Assembly: GCF_001551835.1 (NCBI RefSeq)
Contig: NZ_LODL01000005.1
Location: forward strand, 99,244 to 163,243
Reading direction: 5' to 3'
DNA: 64,000 bases
Source: Dechloromonas denitrificans
GTDB taxonomy: Bacteria > Pseudomonadota > Gammaproteobacteria > Burkholderiales > Rhodocyclaceae
Within the stretch, counting starts at the first letter, position 1. Each line of letters begins with the position of its first letter. The notes beneath the pieces are model-generated. The model was given only the letters and a program-made list of their open reading frames with translations, did no database searches and was not told where the DNA came from. Both the position numbers and the translations under genes were made by a program. Positions 7,632-16,835 of this stretch are shown piece by piece.

Positions 7632-10082
7632 ATGGCTGTCGCAACTGACCTCATGGACCGCATGCCCATCGTGCGGAGCCTGAAAGATTTCAACCAGAAT
7701 TCGGGCACCAAGCTTGAACGACTGATCTTCAACAACCGCCTGGCCGTCGTCGTGGCCTGCGTCCTGGTAACGCTGGTCTTGCTGTTTGGCGCGGCGACCA
7801 AGCTGACGCTGAATGCCAGCTTCGAGCGGATGATTCCGCAGAGCCAGCCCTATATCAAGAACTACCTGGACAACCGCGCCGAGCTGCGTGGCCTGGGCAA
7901 TGTGCTGCGTATCGTCGTCGAAAACACCGAGGGCGATATTTTCGACCCGAAGTACCAGGAAACGCTGCGTAAGATCAGCGATGAGCTGTTCCTGACGCCT
8001 GGCGTCGATCGCGCCTGGGTGAAATCCCTGTGGACACCGGGCGTACGCTGGACGGAGGTGACCGAAGAGGGCTTCCGCGGTGGTCCGGTGATGCCGGAAT
8101 CCTACGACGGTTCGCCGAAAGCGACCGACCAGCTACGCCTCAACATCGCCCGATCCGGCATCGTCGGCCGCTTTGTCGGCAACGACTTCAAGTCGAGCAT
8201 GATCGTGGTTCCCTTGCTCGACAAGGACCCGGCGACCGGCCAGCAGATCGACTACCGGGCGCTTTCCCGGACGCTGGAAGAGAACATCCGCCATCGCTAC
8301 GAGCAGGATGGCTCCGGTACACGCATCCATATGATCGGTTTTGCCAAGCTGGTCGGCGACCTGATCGAAGGCCTGTCGCAGGTCATGATGTACTTCGCGA
8401 TTGCCGCCGCCATCGCTGTTGCCATCATTTATTTCTACACCCGCTGCCTGCGCAGTACGGCGCTGGTGGTCGCCTGTTCGGTGGTCGCCGTGGTCTGGCA
8501 GCTCGGGCTGGTCGCCTTCCTCGGCTTCGAGCTGGACCCCTTCTCCATCCTTGTGCCTTTCCTGATCTTCGCCATCGGTGTCTCGCACGGGGCACAGAAG
8601 ATGAACGGCATCATGCAGGATATCGGACAGGGGACACACCGCCTGGTCGCCGCCCGCTATACCTTCCGTCGCCTGTTCCTGGCCGGGATGACCGCCTTGC
8701 TGGCCGATGCCGTGGGCTTTGCCGTGCTGATGCTGATCGATATCCCGGTTATCAAGGACCTCGCACTGTCCGCCTCGATGGGCGTCGCCGTGCTGATCTT
8801 CACCAACCTGATCCTGTTACCGGTCCTCCTGTCCTATACCGGCGTCAGTGCCGGGGCAGCCGAGCGTAGCTTGCAGGCCGACCAGGCCGAGTCTTCCGGC
8901 AAGGGCATGGCCGGCCTGTGGTCTTGGCTTGAACGCTTTACCGAACGTCGCTGGGCGCTGGGCGCGGTGGGCGTTTCCCTGGCGCTGGCGGTGATTGGCT
9001 TCGTCGTCAGCCTGCAATTGAAGATCGGCGATCTCGATGCCGGGGCGCCGGAATTGCGCGCCGACTCGCGCTACAACAAGGATAACGCCTACATTTCCGG
9101 CAGCTATTCACTGTCCAGCGACCAGTTCGCGGTGATCGTCAAGACGCCGGCCGAAGGTTGCTTAAATTATCAGACCCTGGTCGAGGCCGATCGCCTGGCT
9201 TGGAACCTGCAGCAGTTGCCCGGCGTACAGACTACCGTTTTCCTGGGCAATGCCGTCCGCCAGATTACCGCCGGTTCGAACGAGGGCAGCCCGAAGTGGC
9301 TGACCCTGGCACGCAATCAGGACGTGCTCAACTACGGCGCGCAGCAGGCTTCGGTCAACAACCCGGACTTGTTCAACAACGATTGTTCTGTGATGCCGGT
9401 GATTGCCTATCTAAGCGACCATCGTGCCGAAACGCTGAGCCGGGTGGTCGATGAGTCGGCCCGCTTTGCCGAAGCCAATTCGACGCCCGAGCATCAGTTC
9501 CTGCTCGCCGCCGGCAATGCCGGTATCGAGGCGGCGACCAACATCGTCGTTCATGAAGCCAACCGCACCATGCTGTTCTACGTCTATGGCGTCGTGATCC
9601 TGCTCTGCTTCATCACCTTCCGCAACTGGCGTGCTGTCGTCGTCGCCATCGTGCCGTTGATCGTGACCTCGATCCTCTGCGAAGCGTTGATGGTGATCCT
9701 CGGCATCGGCGTCAAGGTCGCGACCTTGCCGGTGATTGCGCTCGGCGTCGGCATCGGCGTCGACTACGCGCTCTACCTGCTGAGCATCCAGCTTGCCCAG
9801 CAACGGGCCGGCGCCTCCCTCGCCGTCGCCTACAAGCGCTCGATCCAATTCACCGGCAAGGTTGTTGCCTTGGTCGGCATCACCCTGGCGGCCGGCGTCG
9901 TCACCTGGGTCTGGTCGCCGATCAAGTTTCAGGCCGACATGGGCATCCTGCTCACCTTCATGTTCGTCTGGAACATGGTCGGCGCCCTGATCCTGATCCC
10001 GGCCCTCTCGCACTTCCTGCTCGACAAGCCGGCGCGCAGTGCCCAGTTCAGCCTCTCCATGCTGCGCACCGCCAGCCGCTAA
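7632..10082 (+). CDS. MMPL/RND-family transporter
   Basis: An 816-residue inner-membrane protein with the RND duplication: a transmembrane helix near residues 38-58, a periplasmic domain, a block of five helices (residues about 250-400), a second membrane entry near 450, a second periplasmic domain and a final five-helix block (about 650-800). It fits the MMPL/HAE hydrophobe exporter group rather than the 1000-residue AcrB type. Related proteins move lipids, hopanoids or other hydrophobic molecules using the proton gradient. An AGGAGA ribosome site precedes the ATG. It follows the YCF48 gene in the same operon. The substrate cannot be read from sequence. Confidence 0.87.
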   Translation: MAVATDLMDRMPIVRSLKDFNQNSGTKLERLIFNNRLAVVVACVLVTLVLLFGAATKLTLNASFERMIPQSQPYIKNYLDNRAELRGLGNVLRIVVENTEGDIFDPKYQETLRKISDELFLTPGVDRAWVKSLWTPGVRWTEVTEEGFRGGPVMPESYDGSPKATDQLRLNIARSGIVGRFVGNDFKSSMIVVPLLDKDPATGQQIDYRALSRTLEENIRHRYEQDGSGTRIHMIGFAKLVGDLIEGLSQVMMYFAIAAAIAVAIIYFYTRCLRSTALVVACSVVAVVWQLGLVAFLGFELDPFSILVPFLIFAIGVSHGAQKMNGIMQDIGQGTHRLVAARYTFRRLFLAGMTALLADAVGFAVLMLIDIPVIKDLALSASMGVAVLIFTNLILLPVLLSYTGVSAGAAERSLQADQAESSGKGMAGLWSWLERFTERRWALGAVGVSLALAVIGFVVSLQLKIGDLDAGAPELRADSRYNKDNAYISGSYSLSSDQFAVIVKTPAEGCLNYQTLVEADRLAWNLQQLPGVQTTVFLGNAVRQITAGSNEGSPKWLTLARNQDVLNYGAQQASVNNPDLFNNDCSVMPVIAYLSDHRAETLSRVVDESARFAEANSTPEHQFLLAAGNAGIEAATNIVVHEANRTMLFYVYGVVILLCFITFRNWRAVVVAIVPLIVTSILCEALMVILGIGVKVATLPVIALGVGIGVDYALYLLSIQLAQQRAGASLAVAYKRSIQFTGKVVALVGITLAAGVVTWVWSPIKFQADMGILLTFMFVWNMVGALILIPALSHFLLDKPARSAQFSLSMLRTASR

Positions 10083-10135
10083 CAACCATGACAACCCTTA
10101 GCCAATCGTCCGCCCGCGGGGCAGGAGCCGGAAAA

Positions 10136-11140
10136 ATGCACGCCTTCTTCGCCCATCGCATTCCGCACTGGAAAGCTCTCTGGCCGGGCATCTTGACCGC
10201 CATCACCATTGCCATGGCAGCAACTTTCGTCGCCGAGCACCAGGGCGGCCCGCAACTGCTCTATGCACTGTTCTTCGGCATGGCCTTCAACTTTGCGGCG
10301 CAGGGTGAGAAGGTCAAGGCAGGTATCGAGTTCACCGCACGCCAGGTCCTGCGCTTCGGTGTTGCGCTGCTCGGCGTGCGTATCACGGTCGACCAGATTA
10401 CGTCGATCGGCAGCACTTCGATCACGATGGTCATCGGCGGGGTGTTCATGACCATCCTGTTTGGTGTGTCGATCGGCCGCATCCTGAAGCGACCGGCAGT
10501 CGAGGGCGTGCTCACCGGTGGTGCTGTGGCGATCTGCGGTGCTTCTGCCGCCCTGGCCATTTCAGCGGTCTTGCCGAAGAACGAGGAAAACCAGCGTTTC
10601 ACGCTGTTTACCGTAGTCGGTGTCACCGCCCTGTCGACCGTGGCGATGATCGCCTACCCGAGTATCGCCAAATTCCTCGAACTCAGCCCCAGTGCCTCAG
10701 CCGTCTTCATCGGCGGCACTATCCATGATGTTGCCCAGGTGGTGGCTGCCGGCTACCTGATTTCCCCGGAGGTCGGCGACACGGCAACTTTCGTCAAGCT
10801 GCTGCGCGTTGCCATGCTGCTGCCGGTCGTCGTCATCCTGTCGCTGCTCTTCCGCAGCCAGGGCGGCGGGCAGGGCAGCAAGCCGCCGCTGCTGCCGATG
10901 TTCCTGGTCGGCTTCGCAGCCCTGATCGTGATCAACAGCCTGGGCTGGATACCCAAGCCGGTCGTTGACGGCATGTCTGGCCTGTCGCGCTGGTGCCTGG
11001 TGGTGGCGATCGCCGCCCTCGGCGTCAAGACCTCCTTTCAGCAACTGGCTGCCCTCGGCTGGCGCCCGGTCTTGATGCTGGTGATCGATACCGTATTCCT
11101 GGCTTGCCTGATCCTCGGCGGCCTGATGCTCCAGCACTAA
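10136..11140 (+). CDS. YeiH/UPF0324 family membrane protein (putative sulfate exporter family)
   Basis: About 334 residues with ten or more hydrophobic segments and the family signatures [40 protein letters not shown] and [12 protein letters not shown]. This is the YeiH (UPF0324) family, annotated as putative sulfate exporters on limited evidence. The ATG at 10136 has a GGAG ribosome site nine bases upstream; an earlier in-frame ATG at 10088, six bases after the MMPL stop, would add 16 polar residues and is a possible coupled start. Its place between the MMPL transporter and a CoA-transferase suggests one transcript, but a shared function is not evident. Confidence 0.85.
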   Translation: MHAFFAHRIPHWKALWPGILTAITIAMAATFVAEHQGGPQLLYALFFGMAFNFAAQGEKVKAGIEFTARQVLRFGVALLGVRITVDQITSIGSTSITMVIGGVFMTILFGVSIGRILKRPAVEGVLTGGAVAICGASAALAISAVLPKNEENQRFTLFTVVGVTALSTVAMIAYPSIAKFLELSPSASAVFIGGTIHDVAQVVAAGYLISPEVGDTATFVKLLRVAMLLPVVVILSLLFRSQGGGQGSKPPLLPMFLVGFAALIVINSLGWIPKPVVDGMSGLSRWCLVVAIAALGVKTSFQQLAALGWRPVLMLVIDTVFLACLILGGLMLQH

Positions 11141-11162
11141 ACCTTTTGAAAGAGCAAAGATC

Positions 11163-11819
11163 ATGAACAAGATTGTGCAATGGCCGGAAATCGGCCCGAT
11201 GTTCCGGGATGGCATGACCGTCATGTTCGGCGGCTTCATGGGGGTCGGCACCCCCTTGGGGATCGTCGCCGCGCTGCGCGAAAGCCGCGTCGGCCAGCTG
11301 ACCCTGATCGGCAACGATACGGCGATGCCCGATGCCGGTGTTGGTCCGCTGGTGGCGAGCGGTCAGGTGAGCCGGGTGATCGTCTCCCATATCGGTACCA
11401 ACCCGACCACCGGCAAGAAGATGATCGCCGGTGAACTCGATGTCGACCTCGTGCCCCAGGGCACGCTGATCGAGCGTATCCGCTGTGGTGGCAGTGGCCT
11501 GGGCGGCGTCCTGACGCCGACCGGGGTCGGCACCGTGGTCGAGGAGGGCAAGACCAAGATGGCGGTTGGCGGCAAGGAATACCTGCTCGAGCTGCCGCTG
11601 CGCGCCGACATCGCGATCATCAAGGCGAAGCGCGCCGACCGGGCCGGCAATCTGGTCTATGAACGGGCGGCGCGCAATTTCAATCCGGTGATCGCCTTTG
11701 CCGCCGATCTGGTCATCGTCGAAGTCGATGAACTGGTCGAGGTCGGTGAGATCGATCCGGACATGGTGATGACCCCGGCCGCGCTGGTCGACAAGATCGT
11801 TCTGAGTCAGGGAGCTTGA
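11163..11819 (+). CDS. 3-oxoacid/acetate CoA-transferase, subunit A
   Basis: This 218-residue protein is the alpha subunit of a family I CoA-transferase (AtoD/ScoA/PcaI type): the N-terminal [15 protein letters not shown] glycine loop and the [16 protein letters not shown] stretch are characteristic. With subunit B it moves CoA from a donor such as succinyl-CoA or acetyl-CoA to a carboxylic acid such as acetoacetate. The genes for the two subunits are almost fused, with only two bases between stop and next ATG. Placement behind the export-like operon may link it to fatty acid or ring-degradation intermediates; IpdAB-like hydrolases of steroid degradation share the fold but this pair looks like a true transferase. 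Confidence 0.9.
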   Translation: MNKIVQWPEIGPMFRDGMTVMFGGFMGVGTPLGIVAALRESRVGQLTLIGNDTAMPDAGVGPLVASGQVSRVIVSHIGTNPTTGKKMIAGELDVDLVPQGTLIERIRCGGSGLGGVLTPTGVGTVVEEGKTKMAVGGKEYLLELPLRADIAIIKAKRADRAGNLVYERAARNFNPVIAFAADLVIVEVDELVEVGEIDPDMVMTPAALVDKIVLSQGA

Positions 11820-11821
11820 AA

Positions 11822-12478
11822 ATGGAAGCCAAGGAAATCATTGCCCGTCGCGTTGCCCAGGAGTTGAAGGAGGGCTATGTCGTCAATCTCGGGATCGGCC
11901 TGCCGACCATGGTGCCGCGCTTCCTGCAGAAGGGCATAAACATCACGCTACAGTCGGAAAACGGCTTTCTCGGCCTCGGGCCACTCGAAGGCGAGCCGAT
12001 GCCCGGTGTCGTCAATGCCGGCGGTGTGCCCTGCGGCCTGGTGCCGGGGGCGGCGATGTTCGACAGCGCCACCTCGTTTGCGCTGATCCGCGGTGGTCAT
12101 GTTGACGTCACCGTACTGGGCGGTTTGCAGGTCGACGAAGAAGGCAGCCTGGCCAACTGGATGGTGCCCGGCAAGATGGTGCCCGGCATGGGCGGTGCGA
12201 TGGATCTGGTCAGTGGTGCCCGCAAGGTGATCGTCGCCATGGAGCATTGCACGAAGGAGGGTGAAACGCGCATCCTTGAACGCTGCAATTTACCGCTGAC
12301 GGCCAAATCCCGGGTCTCGATGGTGGTTACAGAGCTGGCTGTCTTCTCGATTTCGCATGGCGAGTTCATCCTGCTCGAAACCGCGCCCGGGGTCTCGGTC
12401 AAGGTGGTGCGCGAGAGGACCGGCGCACGTTTCGTCGTGCCCGAGAATGTCGGCCGGATGGCGCTCGGTATCGCTTAG
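11822..12478 (+). CDS. 3-oxoacid/acetate CoA-transferase, subunit B
   Basis: A 218-residue beta subunit with the active-site motif SENGFLGLGP, in which the glutamate near residue 46 forms the CoA thioester intermediate. Other family marks are VNLGIGLPTMVP near residue 21 and GAMDLVSGARKV. The start is set at the ATG at 11822 with GGGAG upstream; a TTG at 11816 overlapping the subunit A stop is less likely. Specificity between acetate, butyrate and 3-oxoacids cannot be decided from sequence, so no gene symbol is given. Confidence 0.9.
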   Translation: MEAKEIIARRVAQELKEGYVVNLGIGLPTMVPRFLQKGINITLQSENGFLGLGPLEGEPMPGVVNAGGVPCGLVPGAAMFDSATSFALIRGGHVDVTVLGGLQVDEEGSLANWMVPGKMVPGMGGAMDLVSGARKVIVAMEHCTKEGETRILERCNLPLTAKSRVSMVVTELAVFSISHGEFILLETAPGVSVKVVRERTGARFVVPENVGRMALGIA

Positions 12479-12531
12479 GGGGGGCGTTCAGAAGAGCCGG
12501 GTGAAGTGTCGGCGGGGACACCGGCTAACGG

Positions 12532-12559
12532 AGCCAGGGGCCGAGCACTCGGCCTGGCT
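12532..12559. terminator. Hairpin between convergent genes
   Basis: AGCCAGG plus CCGAG (12532-12545) pairs with CTCGGCCTGGCT (12548-12559) with a small bulge. It ends one base inside the convergent barrel-gene stop. No T run is present, so a terminator role is uncertain. Confidence 0.35.
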
Positions 12560-13743
12560 TACGGCCTCATCCAGGCACTGCCGACCTGGAAGTACGCAGC
12601 GGGGCCATCGCGGCTCCAAGCGATATCCAGACCCATATGGATGCCGTACTTTCTGGCCAGTTCATATCGTAGCCCCGCACCACCAGCGACAACGTTGCTG
12701 GTTTGCGTCAATTGCCGGATTTCATCCACCGCCGATCCGGCCCCGACAAAACCCAGAAGACTGAAGCGCTGCCAGAATTGCCAGCGCAATTCGGCTTCCA
12801 CTTGCGCAACCTTTTCGCCCTGATAGCGCATGGCCGGTACGCCGCGCATCAGTACATACGGTTGCATGTAAAAAGGCGCCTCGCCATAGTTGAAGCTGAT
12901 GCTCTCCCGCAAACCGAGCGACCATTTTGCATCCAGCGGGAAATACTGCATGCCGACCAGGTTGAGTCGCGTGAACTTCAGATCGCTGCCCAATGTCTGG
13001 TCGAATATGCTGACTGACAACTCCATATAATTGCCGCTGCGCGGGGTGAAAATATTGTCGCGCGAATCATGCGAAAAAGTGGCATTGATGCCACCAAGCC
13101 TGGTTGATCGGTCGTTCTCCGGGAAATCGAAGGGAGTGTTGAAGGTGGCGCTGCTGTTGGCCAACATGTAGCCCAGCCCAACCCAGTTCTGGGATTGGCC
13201 GATACGGTACTTTGCTTGTGCCCTTGCACCCGACAGGTTCAGCGAGTAAGCGCGTGGGTGCTTGTTCAGGAAACCTTGCTCGCCGGTGCCGTAGTAATCC
13301 AGATTAACGCTGGTCTTGATGGCGCCGACCAGTGTCTGAAGTCGATCGTCCATCCAGTAGCGCATATCCCCCAGGATCAGGCCGCGTGATCCGTTGTCGG
13401 TTGCCAGGGCGCCGACCACCGAGATATTCGGACGACCAAACCCCGCCCCTGCTTCCGGGTTTTGCTTGTCAATGAAGGCCAGGGCGCCAACGGCACCCAA
13501 ACCGACGGCCGGTTCCGTGATCGGAATCGCCAGTGGCAGGAAGCCATAGGCCCGATCGATGAAGTTGCCCAAGTCCGGCCAGCCATTATCGTCCGCTCCG
13601 GGCGACGACTCTTGCCGCGCATTTGCTTCTGCAGGCGTCCGCACGGCGGAGGGGGCAGTCTGCGCCCATGTGTTCATGCCGGACGAGAGCAAAGCGAGCA
13701 AGCCAAGTGCTTTGAAAGCATGAAGACGAATTTGATTGGTCAT
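12559..13743 (-). CDS. Omp85/BamA-like outer-membrane beta-barrel protein without POTRA domains
   Basis: A 394-residue protein with a signal peptide (LGLLALLSSGMNTWAQ, cleavage after residue 27) followed by about 340 residues of amphipathic strands. The segment with GINATFSHDSRDNIFTPRSG is the typical surface-antigen/BamA barrel motif, and the C-terminus is aromatic (GSAWMRP preceded by AYFQV). There is room for a 12 to 16 strand barrel but no POTRA domains, so it is the short class of surface-antigen proteins. The frame stays open to 13878, but the ATG at 13743 gives the signal peptide directly. It is divergent from the glycine-zipper gene at 13988. Function unknown; phospholipid or small-molecule passage is possible. 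Confidence 0.75.
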   Translation of the reverse strand: MTNQIRLHAFKALGLLALLSSGMNTWAQTAPSAVRTPAEANARQESSPGADDNGWPDLGNFIDRAYGFLPLAIPITEPAVGLGAVGALAFIDKQNPEAGAGFGRPNISVVGALATDNGSRGLILGDMRYWMDDRLQTLVGAIKTSVNLDYYGTGEQGFLNKHPRAYSLNLSGARAQAKYRIGQSQNWVGLGYMLANSSATFNTPFDFPENDRSTRLGGINATFSHDSRDNIFTPRSGNYMELSVSIFDQTLGSDLKFTRLNLVGMQYFPLDAKWSLGLRESISFNYGEAPFYMQPYVLMRGVPAMRYQGEKVAQVEAELRWQFWQRFSLLGFVGAGSAVDEIRQLTQTSNVVAGGAGLRYELARKYGIHMGLDIAWSRDGPAAYFQVGSAWMRP

Positions 13744-13863
13744 TGCCTCGAAGCTTTTTTGGCTACTTTGTTTGATTCTGATCCCCGATTTTCTTGTTGT
13801 CGGCGAAGTTTCGACAGGGCTCATATTGCCTCTGAAATCGGTATTCAAAGCGAACACTTGCCG

Positions 13864-13878
13864 GTGGTATGCTACCAC
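13864..13878. promoter_or_regulatory. 15-bp perfect inverted repeat in the divergent region
   Basis: GTGGTA (13864-13869), TGC, TACCAC (13873-13878) is a perfect palindrome about 120 bases from both divergent starts. It resembles a repressor or two-fold operator; the binding protein is unknown. Confidence 0.35.
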
Positions 13879-13987
13879 TTGTCATCTTCTGGATGATCTG
13901 ACCTGCTTCGATACGCGACATGAACCAGCAAAGTGTTTTACCTGCCGCATGGCGCCAGGCATTCACCTTTATGTGGAGGTTGATCGA

Positions 13988-14452
13988 ATGAAAAAGAAAA
14001 TCCTTTGGGTGTTGGCCTGCAGCTTGGGGCTGATTTCCCAAGTGTTAGCCCAACAATACGTCTATCCGGCGCAGGGGCAGTCTCCAACGCAGCAGCAGAG
14101 CGATGAGTCCGCCTGCCATACATGGGCCGTCCAGCAGACCGGTTTCGATCCGGCGAAGCCGCTACCGCCGCAACCAGCAGCAAAGCCGCCGACGACTGCC
14201 ACAGGGACAGCCCCCGGGGCTGGTGCGCGTGGCGCCATGAGAGGGGCGGTCGTCGGCGAGGTGGTCGGCGGCGATGCCGGAACTGGCGCAGCGGTCGGGG
14301 CTGTTGCCGCGCGCGGACAAAGCCGCCGGCAAAATACCGCGACCCAGCAGCAAGCCCAGCAGCAACAGCAGGCCAGTTCCCAGCAGCAACAGGGCGCCTT
14401 TGCGAAGGCACGGGCGGCCTGCCTTGAGGGGCGGGGCTACACGGTCAAATAG
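13988..14452 (+). CDS. Glycine-zipper exported protein, Gln-rich
   Basis: 154 residues with a clear signal peptide ending in VLAQ. The middle (about residues 75-112) is a glycine zipper (GARGAMRGAVVGEVVGG continuing with GTGAAVGAVAA), followed by a low-complexity Gln/Ser stretch and a conserved-looking tail FAKARAACLEGRGYTVK. Proteins of this build (YMGG/glycine-zipper families) are small envelope proteins that insert into or stabilise membranes. The start has GGAGG eight bases upstream. An ORF extension to 13736 lacks support. The mature N-terminus has one Cys near residue 43 and another in the tail that could pair. Confidence 0.75.
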   Translation: MKKKILWVLACSLGLISQVLAQQYVYPAQGQSPTQQQSDESACHTWAVQQTGFDPAKPLPPQPAAKPPTTATGTAPGAGARGAMRGAVVGEVVGGDAGTGAAVGAVAARGQSRRQNTATQQQAQQQQQASSQQQQGAFAKARAACLEGRGYTVK

Positions 14453-14547
14453 CCGGAGATTTGTTGCCTAAAGCCCATCAACTCTGCCATCAGCTTTGGC
14501 CGCAAAGGCCATGCAGTAGATGAATACCGTTATCGAGGATTCGCAAG

Positions 14548-16806
14548 ATGTCCAATACGTCCAGTAAAAAACCGACCGATTCAACGGCTAACACGACGCA
14601 GGAATTGCTTCCGGGATTGGTCGGAGGCATGAATGCCATCCTGCAGGCCTGGGGGCCGGCGGGTGAATATATGATCGATGCCACCCAGCGCACTATTCTG
14701 TTCTGGGATCTGCTACGCCAGCGCAGCGATCAATACTATGAACAGAAGGCGAAGAAAGTTCCCCATGTGCTCAACTTCGATGCAGAACTGGTGCTGGATG
14801 CCCGTGGTTTCGAGCAGCCGGTCAATTACATACTGGTCAGTGTCAAGCCGCCGGCTGGCGTAACGATCGATCCCCTGAAACGTCCGTTTGTCGTTGTTGA
14901 TCCGCGAGCCGGGCACGGGCCGGGGATTGGAGGTTTCAAGGCCGACAGCGAACTTGGCGTCGCCATGCGCGCCGGGCATCCCTGTTATTTCGTCGGCTTT
15001 ACCCCTGAACCGATGCCGGGGCAAACCATCGAAGACATCATGCACGCCGAGGCGGTCTTCCTTGAAAAAGTCATTGAGCTGCATCCGGAGGCCGAGGGCA
15101 AGCCCTGCATTATTGGCAACTGTCAGGCCGGTTGGGCGGTCATGATGCTGGCTGCGACGCGGCCTGAACTGTGCGGCCCGGTCATCGTTCCAGGCTCGCC
15201 GCTTTCCTATTGGGCTGGTGTCGAAGGCGAGAACCCGATGCGTTATACCGGCGGGCTGGCTGGTGGTAGCTGGATCACCGCACTGACCAGTGACCTCGGT
15301 AACGGCAAGTTCGACGGTGCCCATCTGGTCAAGAATTTCGAAAATCTCAACCCGTCCAACACGCTGTGGAGCAAGAATTACGATATCTGGTCCACAATCG
15401 ATAGCGGGGCACAGCGTTTCCTCGAATTCGAGAAGTGGTGGGGCGGTCACGTCAATCTCAACGGCGAGGAAATACAGTGGATCGTCGACCAGTTGTTCGT
15501 CGGCAATCGTCTTGCAACGGGTGAGATCGTGACCAGCGATGGCAAGCGAATCGATCTCCGCAATATTCGCTCGCCGATCATCTGTTTCTGCTCCAAGGGC
15601 GACAACATCACCCCGCCGCAACAGGCCCTGGGTTGGATTGCCGATTTGTACGCCAAGGATGACGACATTCGCGTCTGCGGCCAGACCATCATCTATGCCA
15701 TTCACGAAAGCGTCGGTCACCTTGGCATCTTTGTCTCGGGGGGCATCGCCAAGAAGGAACATCAGGAATTCGCTTCCAACATCGACCTGGTCGATGTCTT
15801 GCCGCCCGGCCTGTATGAGGCGGTAATGACTCCGAAATCCAGCGCAGCAGCCAATCCCGACCTGGTGGTCGGCGACTGGATTGTGCGTTTCGAGCCGCGC
15901 ACCTTGAACGACATCCGTGCAATCGTCCAGCCCAGTGCCGAGAACGAGCGTCGCTTTGCCGCCGTGCAACGAGTGTCTGAGATCAATCTCGGCCTCTATC
16001 GCACCCTTCTTCAACCCCTTGTTCGGGCCGGCATCAACGAACAGACGGCGGAATGGATGAAAAAGCTCAATCCATCCGAACTCCAGTTCGAGATATTTTC
16101 CGATCGCAACCCGTTTATGCAGCAAATTGCCCAGCTTGCCGAGGAGGTACGCCGGCAACGCCAGCAGGTATCGGCAGACAATCCTTTCCTGGCCTGGCAA
16201 TCGGCGATTTCAGAGGGGATTGTCACAGCCCTCGACGGCTATCGCGATCTGCGCGATAGCAGCCTGGAACAGATCTTCCTGGCCACCTACAGTTCGCCGG
16301 TGTTGCAGGCATTGCTCGGCCTGAAGGCCTCGGATGCGCCGCCGCGCCAGCGGCCCGGTATGGATCCGGAACGTATTGCTTTCATCGAGCGGCGTATTGC
16401 CGAGTTGAAGTCGCGTATCGCCGACGGCGGGCTGCACGAAGCTGTCATTCGTAGCCTGGTCCATATCGGGATGGCCGGGCCTGGAGTGGATGAACGCGCG
16501 TTCAACGAATTGCGGCAAATTCGTGCTGAAAACAAGGGCCTTTCACTGGAGGCGTTCAAGCAGCTTGTGCGCGAGCAGTTTTTCGGCCTATTGCTCGACC
16601 AGGAGGCTGCGCTGGCTGCCATTCCGACGATGTTGCCGACCGAGCCCGTCGTCCGCGAGAAGTCGCTGGAGGCCATCCGGCGCACTGTCGAGGCGACCGG
16701 AAAGGTTAGCGGCGAACGGGCCGACCGCCTGGCGCAGATCGAAAAACTATTTGCCGGCACCGAGCAAAAAGTGGCGACCAAACGGATTTCCCGCAAGGCC
16801 AGCTAA
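14548..16806 (+). CDS. DUF3141 domain alpha/beta-hydrolase-like protein (PHA synthase-related)
   Basis: A 752-residue cytoplasmic protein of the DUF3141 group. The N-terminal half is an alpha/beta-hydrolase fold related to PhaC polyhydroxyalkanoate synthases: the nucleophile elbow is GNCQAGW with Cys near residue 192 in place of serine, preceded by FVVVDPRAGHGPGIGGFK. The C-terminal 350 residues are helical and charged and have no PhaC counterpart. It is followed 29 bases later by a phosphotransacetylase; DUF3141-pta pairs recur in Proteobacteria, often with acetate kinase, which is absent here. A link to acyl-CoA or polyester storage metabolism is likely but the reaction is unknown. Confidence 0.8.
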   Translation: MSNTSSKKPTDSTANTTQELLPGLVGGMNAILQAWGPAGEYMIDATQRTILFWDLLRQRSDQYYEQKAKKVPHVLNFDAELVLDARGFEQPVNYILVSVKPPAGVTIDPLKRPFVVVDPRAGHGPGIGGFKADSELGVAMRAGHPCYFVGFTPEPMPGQTIEDIMHAEAVFLEKVIELHPEAEGKPCIIGNCQAGWAVMMLAATRPELCGPVIVPGSPLSYWAGVEGENPMRYTGGLAGGSWITALTSDLGNGKFDGAHLVKNFENLNPSNTLWSKNYDIWSTIDSGAQRFLEFEKWWGGHVNLNGEEIQWIVDQLFVGNRLATGEIVTSDGKRIDLRNIRSPIICFCSKGDNITPPQQALGWIADLYAKDDDIRVCGQTIIYAIHESVGHLGIFVSGGIAKKEHQEFASNIDLVDVLPPGLYEAVMTPKSSAAANPDLVVGDWIVRFEPRTLNDIRAIVQPSAENERRFAAVQRVSEINLGLYRTLLQPLVRAGINEQTAEWMKKLNPSELQFEIFSDRNPFMQQIAQLAEEVRRQRQQVSADNPFLAWQSAISEGIVTALDGYRDLRDSSLEQIFLATYSSPVLQALLGLKASDAPPRQRPGMDPERIAFIERRIAELKSRIADGGLHEAVIRSLVHIGMAGPGVDERAFNELRQIRAENKGLSLEAFKQLVREQFFGLLLDQEAALAAIPTMLPTEPVVREKSLEAIRRTVEATGKVSGERADRLAQIEKLFAGTEQKVATKRISRKAS

Positions 16807-16835
16807 GCAATATTCATCGATGGGAAGGAAGTGAG

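Noticed and set aside
13736..13987. N-terminal extension of the glycine-zipper ORF
   Set aside because: It lacks a ribosome site and would hide the signal peptide; the ATG at 13988 is better.
14548..16806. Assignment as PHA synthase PhaC
   Set aside because: The nucleophile elbow is similar but the C-terminal half is unlike PhaC and matches DUF3141.
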